Shown here: positions 47,901-61,183 of the stretch, in pieces
How positions within the stretch are numbered: the first letter of the stretch is position 1
How the letters are laid out: each line of letters opens with the position of its first letter
NCBI RefSeq assembly: GCF_963678635.1
Contig: NC_087065.1
Coordinates: forward strand, 52,273,858-52,337,857
Direction of reading: 5' to 3'
DNA from: Symsagittifera roscoffensis
Taxonomy: Eukaryota > Xenacoelomorpha > Acoela > Convolutidae
DNA: 64,000 nucleotides
Program-made: the position numbers and the translations under genes
Notes under the pieces: generated by a model
Database searches by the model: none
What the model saw: the letters and a program-made list of their open reading frames with translations, nothing else
What the model was told of the DNA's origin: nothing

Positions 47901-48221
47901 TCACCCTTCATGAATGCGGCTCTATTCACTTTTTAAAAAAATTCAGTTCTAACCTAATGTTTTGTTGCTATGAAGGTAGTCCCAGTCGTTGCATATCTGG
48001 TCTTCTGGTCTCTAGATACGACTGCTCTTTTTTTTTCGCGAGACGTTTTTTGGCATAATTTAGGTTTTCAATAAACTTAAATATATTTGTTTCAAAAGCA
48101 CGTTTTTTTTTGTATAAAAAAGAATATTTAAGTTGGTTTTGTTTTTAAATTGTTCAAGTTATGATATATAAATTGTTTGACGCCTTCGTCAATTTCTATG
48201 GTTGCATATAATTCCTTTGTG

Positions 48222-48224
<3 letters not shown>
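47901..48224. other. non-coding interval
   Basis: AT-rich, with nothing recognised. Confidence 0.35.

Positions 48225-48299
<75 letters not shown>
48225..48299. repeat. (TA)n microsatellite, about 75 bp
   Basis: An uninterrupted TA dinucleotide run, immediately left of the 5.4-kb tandem duplication. Confidence 0.95.
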
Positions 48300-48301
<2 letters not shown>

Positions 48302-49067
48302 ACATATAAACAGTTTTCACGTTCATCAATCTCTTTACCCTCAAGTTTAGTCTGTCAGACAAAAAATTCCGACCTCTTCTTCTTGAAACTGAGACAACGT
48401 TTTTAAAAATAGAATACCAAGGGAGTTAATATGATACTTCGTTTATTTACCCTCTACTCAAGTTTAGTTACCCTCTAGTTTAGTCTGTCAAACAAAAAAA
48501 ATCCGACCTCTTTTTCTTGAAACTGAGACAACTTTTTTAAAAATAGAATACCAAGGGAGTTAATATGATACTTCGTCTTACCTGTACGAGCTTTCCTTGA
48601 TGTAGTCATCATTGGCTGGAAAAAAATTAAATACGGACCCTAGTCCAGAGTTCCTTCGCACTCTATGAGAGTGGTCGGAACAATTATCAGAGTCCTAAGT
48701 TCTCAGCTAGGCCTAAATCCAAAATTTAGTCCTGAACTAGTCCTTAAAACGGAACCAATTCTAAATGCTCAAATGTTACATCACACTTGCCGTTGATGAA
48801 TTGGGCTGAGAATATCAAATTGCTTGAACATTATCACTAGATTTGTTAGTGGAATCCAGTGACATTTTAGTTCATTCCATTCATCTAAAAGGTTCAACTC
48901 AATTTTTCACTATTTGATCTCAATCCGAGGATTTTGCAGTTGTCTCTAGATTCCACTTAAGATCTATATCTTTTGTAAGAGCAGTCAAAGCTAATGAGGA
49001 ATTTAAGAACGAACGTTAAATCCTTGTGTTGGAAAGGAGCAACAAGTGTTAAAACATTGTATGATAA

Positions 49068-49327
49068 TGTTGCTATTATCTTGGTGTTATTGTTATGTTG
49101 TTAGGGATGAACTCTTATTTATACCAGTCTTTTTTCTCGGTTCCTCCAAAACGTTCTGTTTTCTGCAAGGTAAATTACAGTTCTGAGTTGAAGATTAAGG
49201 ATATTTATTTAGTAGCTCCGTAATATGGTGGTGATATTTTGCAACCATTAAGGGCTTTTTCAAGGGATTTTTTTATAAAAGACATTTTGAACGGATTTTA
49301 ACAAAAGGAACCCTAGATTTTTGATAC
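49068..49327 (-). repeat. LTR-like block in tandem unit 1
   Basis: It is nearly identical to 54512-54772 and clearly related to 61184-61436. Contains GTTGCTATTATCTTGGTG, TTTTTCTCGGTTCCTCC, CTCCGTAATATGG and AACAAAAGGAACCCTAG. Confidence 0.5.
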
Positions 49328-49360
49328 TCCGCGACTTTTGAAAAAACAAAAGCCGCCTTG

Positions 49361-49428
49361 TTTTGGATTTGAACCGGGGTCTATGTCGTGTTGGGCGCAT
49401 GCACTATCAACTAGGCTATGGGGAGAGC
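49361..49428 (-). repeat. antisense tRNA-like fragment, unit 1
   Basis: On the minus strand TAGCCTAGTTGATAGTGC resembles an A box and GGTTCAAATCC is a perfect B box. Acceptor arms do not pair. An equivalent is at about 54804-54873. Confidence 0.5.
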
Positions 49429-49520
49429 CCTGAGCATTTCCCAAAAATTATTATTGCAAAATGTCTTGTTTTTTTGTGCCTGTTTTTTACAGTGTTTTTG
49501 GTGTATGGAAAATGGACAAG

Positions 49521-49592
49521 GTTTCTCGCGGGAATCGAGCCTTGGTGTTTATTGTGTGGGACAAAAGTCTTAGACGCTCGGCCTTGAGAGAT
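49521..49592 (-). repeat. antisense tRNA-Leu/Ser-like fragment, unit 1
   Basis: On the minus strand AGGCCGAGCGTCTAAGAC resembles the type-II tRNA A box and GGCTCGATTCCCGC the B box. T-arm pairing is poor. An equivalent is at 54966-55037. Confidence 0.5.
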
Positions 49593-52500
49593 ATGTTGAT
49601 CTAACTAATAGTTGAATGCAATTTACGCTTTTTCCTGGCCTGCTTAGTTTTAGCTAGCTCTATTTTGTGGGACTGAATAACAAATGTTAAGGTTAAAATT
49701 GTGGCATGCAATATAAATTTGTAAATGCACATCAAAAGAGTTATCTTATCTAAATTTTTCTCTTTTTTTGTTCTTTCTCTCGTTATTCCTCGCTGTCATA
49801 GCGCTCACGTTATCGTTTAGAGTCGGGCCGCCGTCTTTCCGTCGTTGATCTGGAGCTGGAGTCCATTGAGGCTTCCCTTGCCAGCAATATACTGATAAAA
49901 CCCGCTGTTTTAGTGCTCGCGCGCGGAAAGGCCTAATTTCTGAGGGTCTGCAGCGCAGTAAGATAACTGTATGTGAAGAAACCCACATCCGCCATCAAGC
50001 CATGTGGTGGGTAGTACACCCGACGCGAAAGGCTAGTGAGTCGTTCATCGGAATGGCGATGTGACGGAGATAAACTTTTGGAAATTGCATCTTGGGTTTT
50101 GTGAAAAGATATAATTTAATTCGATTTGGGCCTTCATGGGATGTGATAAGCATTTTGGCAAAAAATTCCATTCGCTTTTCGGTTGCTTTTATTGAATATC
50201 TGTCAATCTCAGGCTGACATCTAATACGTTGAAGTAATGTTTAATTGTAATTAAAGAGAATAAATAGAAGATTTTGTTAATTACCAGTTAAATATCAAAA
50301 GTTCTGGGCGTTTGTTATTACTACTATGCCAAAATCAAAAAGTTTGTATGGATTAAATTTAAAAGAGTGTGGCGTTGGTGGTGAGAAAAGAAAGTGAAAA
50401 GGCTTATTGTAATTATCTGAGGTGTTCGGTTGATGGTTCCGATGGGCTTTTGATATTTTTTCTGTTCAGTGTGTCCGGCGGCACAGGTAATTTGCAGATC
50501 GAGAAGTTCGTTGTCGAATTCTTCGACAGGTCGCGGTCGCTGGAATTGGTGTAGAAGACAGTGAATTCTGTCGGCGGCAAGGGAGTAAAGGATTGGTCTT
50601 CCTTGCGGGTACAGTTAATAAGTGAGGGGCGGGGTGAGCTTGTTCGTGAAAACTGATAGCCCATTGCGCCTTTATCTGTTGAGTCGGAGAATTTTCTCAC
50701 TTTCCGTCCCGGGTTTTTGAAAGAGTTACACGGTGTGTCGAGTGCAAACAAGTCTTTACCATTTAATAGTCTTTTGCCCAAACACTTGAATAGAAACAGG
50801 AAATACCAAGAAATTTCTCCGCACAGTTAACTGAACGGAGCATAAAGGGGTCAATGACTTCGCCTACTAGTTTTACTGCTCTAGTTACTGGTTGGGAAGC
50901 TTGCCGGTTTGAAGATCGCAGTGGAGACGAAGTGTTGCAGAAATTCGCGTTCGGTGTGCGCCGTGGAAGAGCTCAGGAACTTTTGAGCGAAATTATTGCG
51001 AGTTTGCAAAATTATGGCTGGGAGACGTGATTAAGAAAAGGGATCATCTGATACTGTGGATTACGTGAAGGCATTGGCTGTTCACGAATCTGCTGTATGT
51101 TTCAAGCATTCGCTTCAGGCTGTCAAAGGTGGGTCAAGCAGATAGCTTCAGTGTTTATTTAGTCGGGCGCAGCATTTTTTTTTTGGTTTCGCTCACGAGG
51201 TGTGTGTGAGCTTGTTCAAGAGATTATGTTGTTGCCTTTGTAACATTCCAATCTGTTTGTCGGGCCAGGTGGAGAGAATAAGTTAATTTGTCCTGTGGGC
51301 AAGCCGTTTTGAATTCTTTGTCCAGCTGGTCTGAGTGTGAGTCTTCGCTCAATTCTGAGTGAGTTTTGAAAGTTTTATTGTCCTCGGTTAGTGCTATGCG
51401 CGGTGAGTCATTAGTGCTAAGTTCAACAGTCATTTTGGGCAAAAAACAAGATTAGTTGGTGGGAATTGTGTGTTTTATCGATCGCGTTGCCCTGATTTGC
51501 ACATTTCTGTTTTCATAGAAATAGGCGTTTTAGATGAGTCTCTCTGCTCAAAAAATGATTGATTTAGTTTTGTTCTTCTAATAGTTGATAGGTTATTGCG
51601 CGATCGGGTGGTTTTTGAATGGTGGTTGTGGTTTGTTGACTGTCTCGTTGGGCTGGGGTTGTTGCAGTGTTGTGAAAGTGCTTTTTTCTGAACAGCTGGT
51701 GCTAAGTCGACCCCTCACCAAAATGATCAGTTAGATTTATTTTTTTTAAACCTTTGTGTAGGTTGTTTTCCAGATTAGTAACTTATTTTGTTTCAAGTTT
51801 GAAATTTTGTGTTTACTTAGCTTCGTTTGAGTAGCGCTAAAAAGGCTTTTTTTGGCAAAACCGCGGTTTTCGCCAGTTTTTGGGATATAAATTAAGTTCT
51901 GTGCTTGCAAGTAATGAAAACGCTGTGGAAGTGCCGCGTGAGTTGCTGTTTTAGTAATGTAATTTTAAGGAAAACCGTATGAATAAGTAAATTTAGTCAT
52001 AAAAGGTGAAGAAAGAAGGTTGAAGTGTAAGAGGTGTAGAAGAGTGCAGTCTTATGATCTTTTTAGTTATTTTTATGTATTGGAGATGGTCTAACGGAAT
52101 AATATGACATCGAAGACTAGCAGAATTAGATTTTGGAGCCCCAGTTTTTTTCTGGCTCGTTTCTTGAGACGAAGGGGCGTAACTGAAGTTTGTCGAAATT
52201 AATCAATTATAATAAAGTGGCTTGTAGAATCTAGCCATAGGGGTAAACCCTTCCGAAATTTGTAGGCACTGATTCAGAGCAGCATTTTTGCTCAGGCAGA
52301 AGACTAATTTTTGTCAATTTCTTTATAGCTGTTCATGAATTGAATAAGAGTAAGAGAATGAGCAGAAAATAAGTGTAGTAATGAAGAGTCTTAGCGCTAC
52401 ATGAAGAGTAGCCCAAATTTTTTTTGATGGGGATAGGTAAAGAGAGTTAAATACAGCGACCTAGCTGTCGTGTAGCTCGAAATCGCCACCGATGTTTTCG

Positions 52501-54511
52501 TCGATGTCGTGCAGAATGAAGTGATGAATTGGGCTGTCGTTTGGGCCACGGTTGGCAAAAAATCTCTTCGTGGCGCACTGTGATTGTTCCGCAAGGTAGC
52601 AATGAAGATTCAGAGAAGGTGTCCTATTTGATGTTAAAGTCGATGTGGACGTAGTGGTCTAGAGGGAAGCGGATGGGTGTAGATGGTATTGATAATCGTT
52701 AACTTCAAACGGGAAAACTTCGTTCAGTGTGTCCATTGGCTTAGTAATTCCTGTTTTCGAACTCGCCGAGGTATGACATTGGGGTTTCCAGATCTTCAAT
52801 AGCCTTGTCGTAGTCATCAAGGATGGAGTTTATAAGGTCTGTTTGGGACATGTCGCTGTTCAGGAAACCAACGAATAGACTGATGGTTAAGTCGTCAAGG
52901 ATGATGTAGTTATCAAAAAAGCCATCGACGGATTGTACGCCGTTGTAATCTCGAACAGTTTTGGTAAAGTGTAATACTACGGGCTGGTAATAGGTGTCCT
53001 TAAGTTTGCTGAATTTGAAAAATCATGGATCTCCTGAGGTTCTTTTGAATTGACGTCAGTATGGTCTAAATACCATTATAACAATTTGTTAAGTGGTTTA
53101 ATTGGGTGGGGGTAATTTTACACCAATGGTGTCTAATTGGCTAAGAAAGGAGTTGATAATCGCAGAGGAGCCAGGTTGTTCATGTGTACAGTAAAAGTTT
53201 ATTCGTTGTGGAAGCCAGTGATTTGGGTGCAGCAAATGTTTAACTTTGATTGGTCCGGAAAAATGTAGATTCTAGATAATCTGGAGAGTTAGCCATCTAC
53301 TTCAAGAAGAGTTTTTATAATCGAGAGTAAAATCCATGTCCATGGCTAGGCAAAATTTTTTGGGGCTGTATAACTATTTTGTATAAGGAAAATTTCTACA
53401 AGTGAAAGATATTGTTCGGATGTTGAAAGATGATATTGGTCTATATTGTTCGGATGACTAGTGGTTATTTTATTTCTAATAACTAAACGTATTTGTTATT
53501 TCAGATTCTTTCGCAAAAGACAGCAAGGTTTCTAAAGCACCAAACTTCAACCAGATCTGCCTGATTTCCTCGAGGTTTGCTCACTGAGTGGGCCACAAAA
53601 AATTTAGTTTTTGTTTGTATTGTGAAAACATGTTTTTGTTGTTGTTTTTTGTTGTAGTTTTAGTTTTTTTAAATAGTCTAGGAGAAGTTGGTGGAAAGGT
53701 TAGTGATATAAGGTCACTATAAACAGTTTTCACGTTCATCAATCTCTTTACCCTCAAGTTTAGTCTGTCAAACAAAAAATTCCGACCTCTTCTTCTTGAA
53801 ACTGAGACGACGTTTTTAAAAATAGAATACCAAGGGAGTTAATATGATACTTCGTTTATTTACCTTCTACTCAAGCTTAGTTACCCTATAGTTTAATCTG
53901 TCAAACAAAAAAAATCCGACCTCTGTTTCTTGAAACTGCGACAACTTTTTTTAAAATAGAATACCAAGGGAGTAAATATGGTACTTCGCCTTACCTGTAC
54001 TAGCTTTCCTTGATGTAGTCATCATTGGCTGGAAAAAAATTTAAATACGGACCCTAGTCCAGAGTTCCTTCGCACTCTATGAGAGTGGTCAGAACAATTA
54101 TCAGAGTCCTAAGTTCTCAGCTAGGCCTAAATCCAGAACTCTTCTACCAGCCTTTAATGCGAAAAAATTTAGTCCTGAACTAGTCCTTAAAACGGAACCA
54201 ATTCTAAATGCTCAAATTTTACATCACACTTGCCGTTGATGAATTGGGCTGAGAATATCAAATTGCTTGAACATTATCACTAGATTTGTTAGTGGAATCC
54301 AGTGACCTTTTTAGTTCATTCCATTCATCTAAAAGCTTCAACTCAATTTTTCACTATTTGATCTCAATCTGAGGATTTTGCAGTTGTCTCTAGATTCCAC
54401 CCACGATCTATATCTATTGTAAGAGCAGTCAAATCTAATGAGGAATTTAAGAACGAACGTTAAATCCTTGTGTTGGAAAGGAGCAACAAGTGTTAAAACA
54501 TTGTATGATAA

Positions 54512-54772
54512 TGTTGCTATTATCTTGGTGTTATTGTTATGTTGTTAGGGACGAACTCTTATTTATACCAGTCTTTTTTCTCGGTTCCTCCAAAACGTTC
54601 TGTTTTCTGCAAGGTAAATTACAGTTCTGAGTTGAAGATTAAGGATATTTATTTGTTAACTCCGTAATATGGTGGTGATATTTTGCAACCATTAAGGGCT
54701 TCTTCAAGAGATTTTTTTATAAAAGACTTTTTGAACGGATTTTAACAAAAGGAACCCTAGATTCCTGATACT
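54512..54772 (-). repeat. LTR-like block in tandem unit 2 (candidate 3' LTR)
   Basis: It matches 49068-49327 as part of the tandem duplication. It also matches 61184-61436, where similarity stops sharply on both sides. For a minus-strand element this copy lies downstream of gag. Confidence 0.45.
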
Positions 54773-57700
54773 CCGCGACTTTTGAAAAAATAAAAGCCGC
54801 CTTGTTTTGGATTCGAACCGGGGTCTATGTCGTGTTGGGCGCGTGCACTATCAACTAGGCTACGGGGAGAGCCCTGAGCATTTCCCAAAAATTATTATTG
54901 CAAAATGTCTTGTTTTTTGTGCCTGTTTTTTACAAAGTGTTTTTCGTGTATGGAAAATGGACAAGGTTTCTCGCGGGAATCGAGCCTTGGTGTTTATTGT
55001 GTGGGACAAAAGTCTTAGACGCTCGGCCTTGAGAGATATATTGATCTAACTAATAGTTGAATGCAATTTACGCTTTTTCCTGGCCTGCTTAGTTTTAGCT
55101 AGCTCTATTTTGTGGGACTGAATAACAAATGTTAAGGTTACAATTGTGGCATGCAATATAAATTTGTAAATGCACATCAAAAGAGTTATCTTATCTAAAT
55201 TTTTCTCTTTTTTTGTTCTTTCTCTCGTTATTCCTCGCTGTCATAGCGCTCACGTTATCGTTTAGAGTCGGGCCGCCGTCTTTCCGTCGTTGATCTGGAG
55301 CTGGAGTCCATTGAGGCTTCCCTTGCCAGCAATATACTGATAAAATCCGCTGTTTTAGTGCTCGCGCGCGGAAAGGCCTAATTTCTGAGGGTCTGCGGCG
55401 CAGTAAGATAACTGTATGTGAAGAAACCCACATCCGCCATCAAGCCATGTGGTGAGTAGTACACCCGACGCGAAAGGCTAGTGAGTCGTTCATTAGAATG
55501 GCGATGTGACGGAGATAAACTTTTGGAAATTGCATCTTGAGTTTTGTGAAAAGATATAATTCAATTCGATTTGGGCCTTCATGGGATGTGATAAGCGAGG
55601 TGTTCGGTTGATGGTTCCGATGGGCTTTTGATATTTTTTTCTGTTCAGTGTGTCCGGCGGCACAGGTAATTTGCAGATCGAGAAGTTCCTTGTCGAATTC
55701 TTCGACAGGTCGCGGTCGCTGGAATTGGTGTAGAAGACAGTGAATTCTGTCGGCGGCAAGGGAGTAAAGGATTGGTCTTCCTTGCGGGTACAGTTAATAA
55801 GTGAGGGGCGGGGTGAGCTTGTTCGTGAAAACTGATAGCCCATTGCGCCTTTATCTGTTGAGTCGGAGAATTTTCTCACTTTCCGTCCCGGGTTTTTGAA
55901 AGAGTTACACGGTGTGTCGAGTGCAAACAAGTATTTATCAATTAATAGTCTTTTGCCCAAAAACTTGAATACAAACAAGAAAAACCAAGATATTTCTCCG
56001 CACAGTTAACTGAACGGAACATAACGGGGTCAATGACTTCGCCTACTAGTTTTACTGCTCTAGTTACTGGTTGGGAAGCTTGCCGTTTTAAAGATGGCAG
56101 TGAAGACGAAGTGTTGCAGAAATTCGCGTTCGGTGTGCGCCGAGGAAGAGCTCAGGAACTTTTGAGAGAAATTATTGCGAGTTTGCAAAATTATGGCTGA
56201 GAGACGTGATTAAGAAAAGGGATCATCTGATACTGTGGATTACGTGAAGGCATTGGCTGTTCGCGAATCAATCTGCTGTATGTTTCACGCATTCGCTTCA
56301 GGCTGCCAAAGATGGGTCAAGCAGGTAGTTTCAGTGTTTATTGAGCCGGGCGCAGAATTTTTTTTTGGTTTCGCTCACGAGGTGTGTGTGAGCTTGTTCA
56401 AGAGATTTTGTTGTTGCCTTTGTAACCTTCCAATCTGTTTGTCGGGCCAGGTGATTGAGAGAATAAGTTAGTTTGTCCTGTGGGCAAGCCGTTTTGAATT
56501 CTTTGTCCAGCTGGTCTGAGTGTGAGTCTTCGCTCAATTCTGAGTGAGTTTTGAAAATTTTCTTGTCCTCAGTTAGTGCTATGCGCGATGAGTCATTAGT
56601 GCTAAGTTCAACAGTCATTTTTGGGCAAAAAACAAGTTTAGTTGGTGGGGCTTGTGTATTTTATCGATCGCGTTGCCCTGATTTGCATATATCTGTTTTC
56701 ATAGAAATAGGCGTTTTAGATGAGTCTCTCTGCTCAAAAAATGATTGATTTCGTTTTTTTCAAATAGTTGATAGGTTCTTGCGCAACCGGGTGGTTTTTT
56801 AATGGTGGTTTGTTGGCTGTCTCGTTGGGCTGGGGTTGTTGCAGTGTAGCGAAAGTGCTTTTTTCTGAACAGCTGGTGTTGAGTGTGCTAAGTCGACCCC
56901 CCTCACCAAAATGATCAGTTGGATTGATTTTTGTTAAACCTTCGGGTAGGTTGCTTTCCAGATTAGTTACTTATATTGTTTCAAGTTTGAAATTTTTGTG
57001 TTGATTAGTTACTTATTTTGTTAAACCTTCGGGTAGGTTGTTTTCCAGATTAGTTACTTACATTGTTTCTAATTTGAAATTTTTGGGATATAAATTAAGT
57101 TCTGTGCTTGCAAGTAATGAAAACGCTGTGGAAGTGGCCGCGTGATTTGCTGTTGTAGTAATGTAATTTTAAGGAAAACCGTATGAATAAGTAAATTTAG
57201 TCATAAAAGGTGAAGAAAGAAGGTTGAAGTATAAGAGGTGTAGAAGAGTGCAGTCTTATGATCTTTTTAGTTATTTTTATGTATTGGAGATGGTCTAACG
57301 GGCCAGTATGACATCGAAGACTAGCAGAATTAGATTTTGGAGTCCCAGTTTTTTTCTGGCTCGTTTCGTGAGACGTAGGGGCGTAAAAGAAGTTTGTCGA
57401 AATTAATCAATGAGGATGAAGTGGCTTGTAGAATCTAGCCATAGGGGTAAACCCTTCCGAAATTTCTAGGCACTGATTCAGAGCAGCATTTTTGCTCAGG
57501 CAGAAGACTAATTTTTGTCGATTTTTTTTTATAGCTGTTCATGAATTGAATAAGAGAATGAGCAGGAAATAAGTGTACTAATGAAGGGTCTTAGCGCTAC
57601 ATGAAGAGGAGCCCAATTTTTTTTGATGGGGATAGGTAAAGAGAGTTAAATACAGCGACCTAGCTGTCGTGTAGCTCGAAATCGCCACCGATGTTTTCTT

Positions 57701-58109
57701 CGATGTCGTGCAGAATGAAGTGATGAATTGGGCTGTCTTTTGGGCCATGTGTTGGCAAAATGTCTCTTCGTGGCGCACTGTGATTGTTCCGCAAGGTAGC
57801 AATGAAGAATCAGATAAGGTGTCCAATTTGATGTTAAAGTCGATGTGGACGTAGTGGTCTAGAGGGAAGTGGATGGGTGTACATGGTATTGATGGTCGTT
57901 AACTTCAAACGTGAAAACTTCGTTCATTTTGTCCATTGGCTTAGTAATTCATGATTTCGAACTCGCTGAGGTATGACATTGGGGTTTCCAGATCTTCAAG
58001 AGCCTTGTCGTAGTCATCACGGATGGAGTTTATAAGGTCTGTTTGGGACATGTCGCTGTTCAGGAAACCAACGAATAGACTGTTAGTGGAAAGGTTAGTG
58101 ACATAAGGT

Positions 58110-59359
58110 ATGATCCGCAATTAGTCTAAGTAGTAAAATAAGGATGGAGAATTGATCATCAGGAAATACCAAACCGGAAGCTGTGCATTGGTTGTCCTCT
58201 ATACTCTGATATTTGGTGTCCTTGATCAGGTAGATGGCTATACCATGGTTGTTTTGGCTGTTGTTTGGCTGTTTTGGCTATGGTTGTTTTGGCACTTTTC
58301 GCGGTAATTCCTGAGTTTCTCTATCGGGAATTTGTTCCAAACTCCGGATATATTTGCGTAGAAAATTTCATGGCGTGCATTTTTGTTTGGTTCAAGCGTA
58401 ACTGTATCAAACGACATAGTTGATAGAAAAATAGTTTCGGGTCAAAAGGTAACTTCGATGTAGCTTCGATTGTTGTATATTTAGTCTGAGAATTCGGTTT
58501 TATCGGAAGGTTAATGCACTGGGTATTTGAAAAACTGATCTTCTGAAACGGCTGATACCTTAAGAGGCGAACAATTTTTCGAGAATAGGCTGATTATTTG
58601 AGAACTTCGCGCTGAAAATCTGCTTATTGAACTAAGGAGATGCTATCATTAATGACGAAATAGGTTACTAAATGTCTGTAACAGTGTTAAGTCGAAGTTG
58701 TGGTAATTCAATTCAACGGTAATTTAGGGGCCAGATGAGACCGCAACAATTCAAATAGCTTGCTTTGAAATTTTAAAACAGAGAAAGAGGCTGATGTCGT
58801 GGGCATTCTATTCAAAGGTAAATTTTGACCAAATGAAGCCGCAGTAACACAATTAACTTTTCCTGTTAGTTTGTCGCACCGAAGTTAGTCCTCTGAATTT
58901 GATAATAGCGCATCGATTTATGTGGGCCCCACTTGATTTTGCTAGCGTTTTTTGGTATCGTCAAATAATTATAATTGCTTCAAAAGCTAAGGTTTTCCTA
59001 AAGAGTTAAACTCGTATCCTATGCCATTATTAGGATCGGGATGAAAGTCATTGCTCTCTAGTTTCCTTCGTAGAGCCGATTTGTGACTGCGCTTTTTAAT
59101 TTTCTTCGTAGAGCCGATACGTGACTCTGCACTTTATTTGAAAATTGATAAGAAGATTCTTTCACAAGTGATGTTTGTTTGATTTCGTATATCCAAAAGG
59201 CCAGAATTTGAAGATTATAGCTGTGTCTCGATACTGTTGTCGGATGACCAGTACAAAGTTATTCATAGTATTGAATTGAAGATAAGATTAGCTTTAGTAG
59301 AAAAGGGGAATCATGCTTTTTTAATATTCTCAGTCGAGGTAGGACAGATATCTTGTACA
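58110..59359. other. non-coding part of the retrotransposon interval
   Basis: A two-copy ~38-bp repeat (CTTCGTAGAGCCGAT with GTGACT) lies at about 59065-59140. GTT/TGG-rich low complexity is at 58245-58300. No pol domain (protease, RT, integrase) is recognisable on either strand. Confidence 0.4.
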
Positions 59360-59551
59360 TTATTTTCTGAGATGAGTCTCGCTGGTGCATAATTTGCAAA
59401 ACAGCGGGCTTGTGTTTGTGCAGCCTGGCCTGTCGTTGACAGTCTGAGGTAGTTCCTGGTCAGAGATTTGACTTGATTCCTGGTCTTCAGATCCAGAAAT
59501 GTCTTCCTGCCTATCTTGACAGTAATCAGTCATAATAATCCGCCTGGTCAA
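59360..59551 (-). pseudogene. possible 3' gag remnant
   Basis: The short acidic/serine-rich frame (SGSEDQESSQISDQELPQ) ends in a region with CKLC. It lies downstream of gag in a different frame and may be a frameshifted continuation. No complete CCHC knuckle is visible. Confidence 0.3.
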
Positions 59552-59656
59552 CTAAATTCGGTGGTTCGTATTCGTCTTTATGATCGGTGTAATATTCTTC
59601 GTTTTATTCGATGCCGTGATCGACATTATATCTATCGTTTAAATATGAGTCGACTG

Positions 59657-60238
59657 CTAACTTTTGACTGCTCTCTGCGTACTTTGTATTTGATGAATTT
59701 GCAGATATATGCCAAATTCCGTTGTCCTGATTGTATTTGCTGGCATTAGTTTCAATGGCTGAGATTGCAAAACCTTCTTGTACTTGAAGGACATTCCGCC
59801 CATGAATTGCTCTCTTACTCGCCTGTTTCGCTCATCTGCTCGGATTGTTCCTGCGTCGCCGTTATCTAAAATAGTCAAGCTTGCTAGACGATTCAAATCA
59901 GTTAGATAATCAAGTGCTTCTTCATTTTCGGATTTGAAAACTCTGTTTTGCAATTCAAAGTCATTTTCTCGGATTTGGTCAGGCCCTGCGTATCGATTTC
60001 GCAATTGCTCCAAAGCTTGTTCGAGATCATTTCGCGCAGCTTGAACAAGATTCGAATCGAAATTAAGCGCTTTTCCATCTAGATGGAGATTTAAATAATG
60101 AACTGGCTGATTTTGTGCTTCTGGTATGCTGGCAACAATTATACTTGCGCGAAGAAGTCCTTCGAATTGGCTCCAGTTTTCATTAGGGTGTCCCGAGAAT
60201 CTCTTAAGTGAATCTTGAGGTGGGTTTAGATCAGCCAT
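59657..60238 (-). pseudogene. LTR-retrotransposon gag (capsid-like), fragment
   Basis: The 193-residue frame begins at ATG 60238. It has the layout of Ty3/gypsy-type gag: FSGHPNENWSQFEGLLR, YLNLHLDGKALNFDSNL, LEQALEQLRNRYAGPDQ, and RRVREQFMGGM. The capsid N-lobe order (F-G-x-x-x-x-W-x-x-F, then L-x-G-x-A, then L...L-x-x-x-Y) fits the Retrotrans_gag family. After about residue 165 the frame drifts and stops. No pol follows, so the element is non-functional or truncated. It is roughly 945 bp downstream of the candidate 5' LTR on the minus strand. Confidence 0.7.
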
Positions 60239-61183
60239 TGATGGTAATTGGTGCTAATGAGTTTTAAAGTAAGAGTCGCTGTTCTCACAACTGGTGCATT
60301 TTGTTTGGCGTTTTTTTGAATGTTCAGAACAGTGTGGCGGTATAAGTTTGAGTGATTTGCTGGTTATGGTGAGCTGGTTAAGGCTTATCTGATAATATGT
60401 AAAGAAAGTGCATAAAGGTGATAAACTGATGACAGTTAAGGCGGCTGTTTAAAAATACTCTCGAAATGAGCTTTTGATTTTGATATCTTCAGGTCTTCGA
60501 TCAATTACTTGTAGCTCTGCTATACGGCTGTTGATTTAGCAGTTGTATTGGTTAAATACTTTATCTTATGACAACATATTGGTATTTTTGGTTAGTTTTT
60601 GGAAGAGCATCATCATCTTCGCAAAGGGAGATGATGTGGTTCTGGTCGCTCTGAATTTTTGTTAGGACGATGTGGCTTATCGCATTGATGGCCTCGAATT
60701 CGGAGATTTCGAGGAGATAATGCGTCGAGTCAAGCTATAGTGAATAAATGAGGAACTTATGCTTCAAGGGAGCTATCTCCGTGATAAATGAGAACTCCGG
60801 TTTCGGTTGTGATAGCTTATGGTGATGAAAGAAATGTGGATAAGTCATTGGTTGCTTGTTCCATTGAATGTGAAAGTTGATCCCAGCAATTTAACCTTGT
60901 CGCCTTATGATATTTCGGTACTTAATCAAGAAGGGGGCGGAAGTCCACATGACACTGCGTTGAATTTTTTAATGAGTCCATTGATGTTGTGATTGTCTTT
61001 GTCTTCTGGTAAAATTTTGATGCTGCGTTGTTGGGTGTTTGAAGTAAAGGTGATGTAACATCCGTTTTTCAAATGTTGAACGTCAGATAAGTGGAATAAG
61101 CCTGTGGATTCCATGTGCTAGGAAAGTTTTTCGGCTAAGATTTTTGCAGAAGAAAGGTGACCATGTTTGTCGCCATATTATAA
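60239..61183 (-). other. candidate retrotransposon leader
   Basis: The interval between gag and the LTR-like block is non-coding. On the minus strand a TGGCGAC word (61175-61169), starting 8 nt after the block, is a possible tRNA primer-binding site. A small frame at 61114-60926 is not recognised. Confidence 0.35.

Larger units (their letters stand above)
48305..58109. repeat. 5.4-kb head-to-tail tandem duplication
   Basis: Unit 1 is 48305-53717 and unit 2 is 53718-58109. The join is ATAAGG|TCACTATAAACAG, and unit 2 ends in the same ATAAGGT word. Unit 2 lacks about 805 bp (52883-53687 of unit 1) and about 265 bp (about 50153-50418 of unit 1). It has its own ~110-bp local duplication at 56934-57080. 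Both units contain a ~130-bp internal tandem near their left end, two antisense tRNA-like fragments and a 250-260-bp LTR-like block. Paired minus-strand frames (e.g. 51442-51224 and 56618-56331) are conserved between units but have no recognised domain. Confidence 0.9.

Noticed and set aside
49363-49587. 74-residue plus-strand frame present in both tandem units (also 54807-55049)
   Set aside because: The frame is laid over two antisense tRNA-like fragments and differs in its end between units, so it is not a gene.
52397-52594. Minus-strand frame conserved at 57578-57826
   Set aside because: Conservation reflects the tandem duplication, and the two copies differ by frameshift and ends; no domain is recognised.
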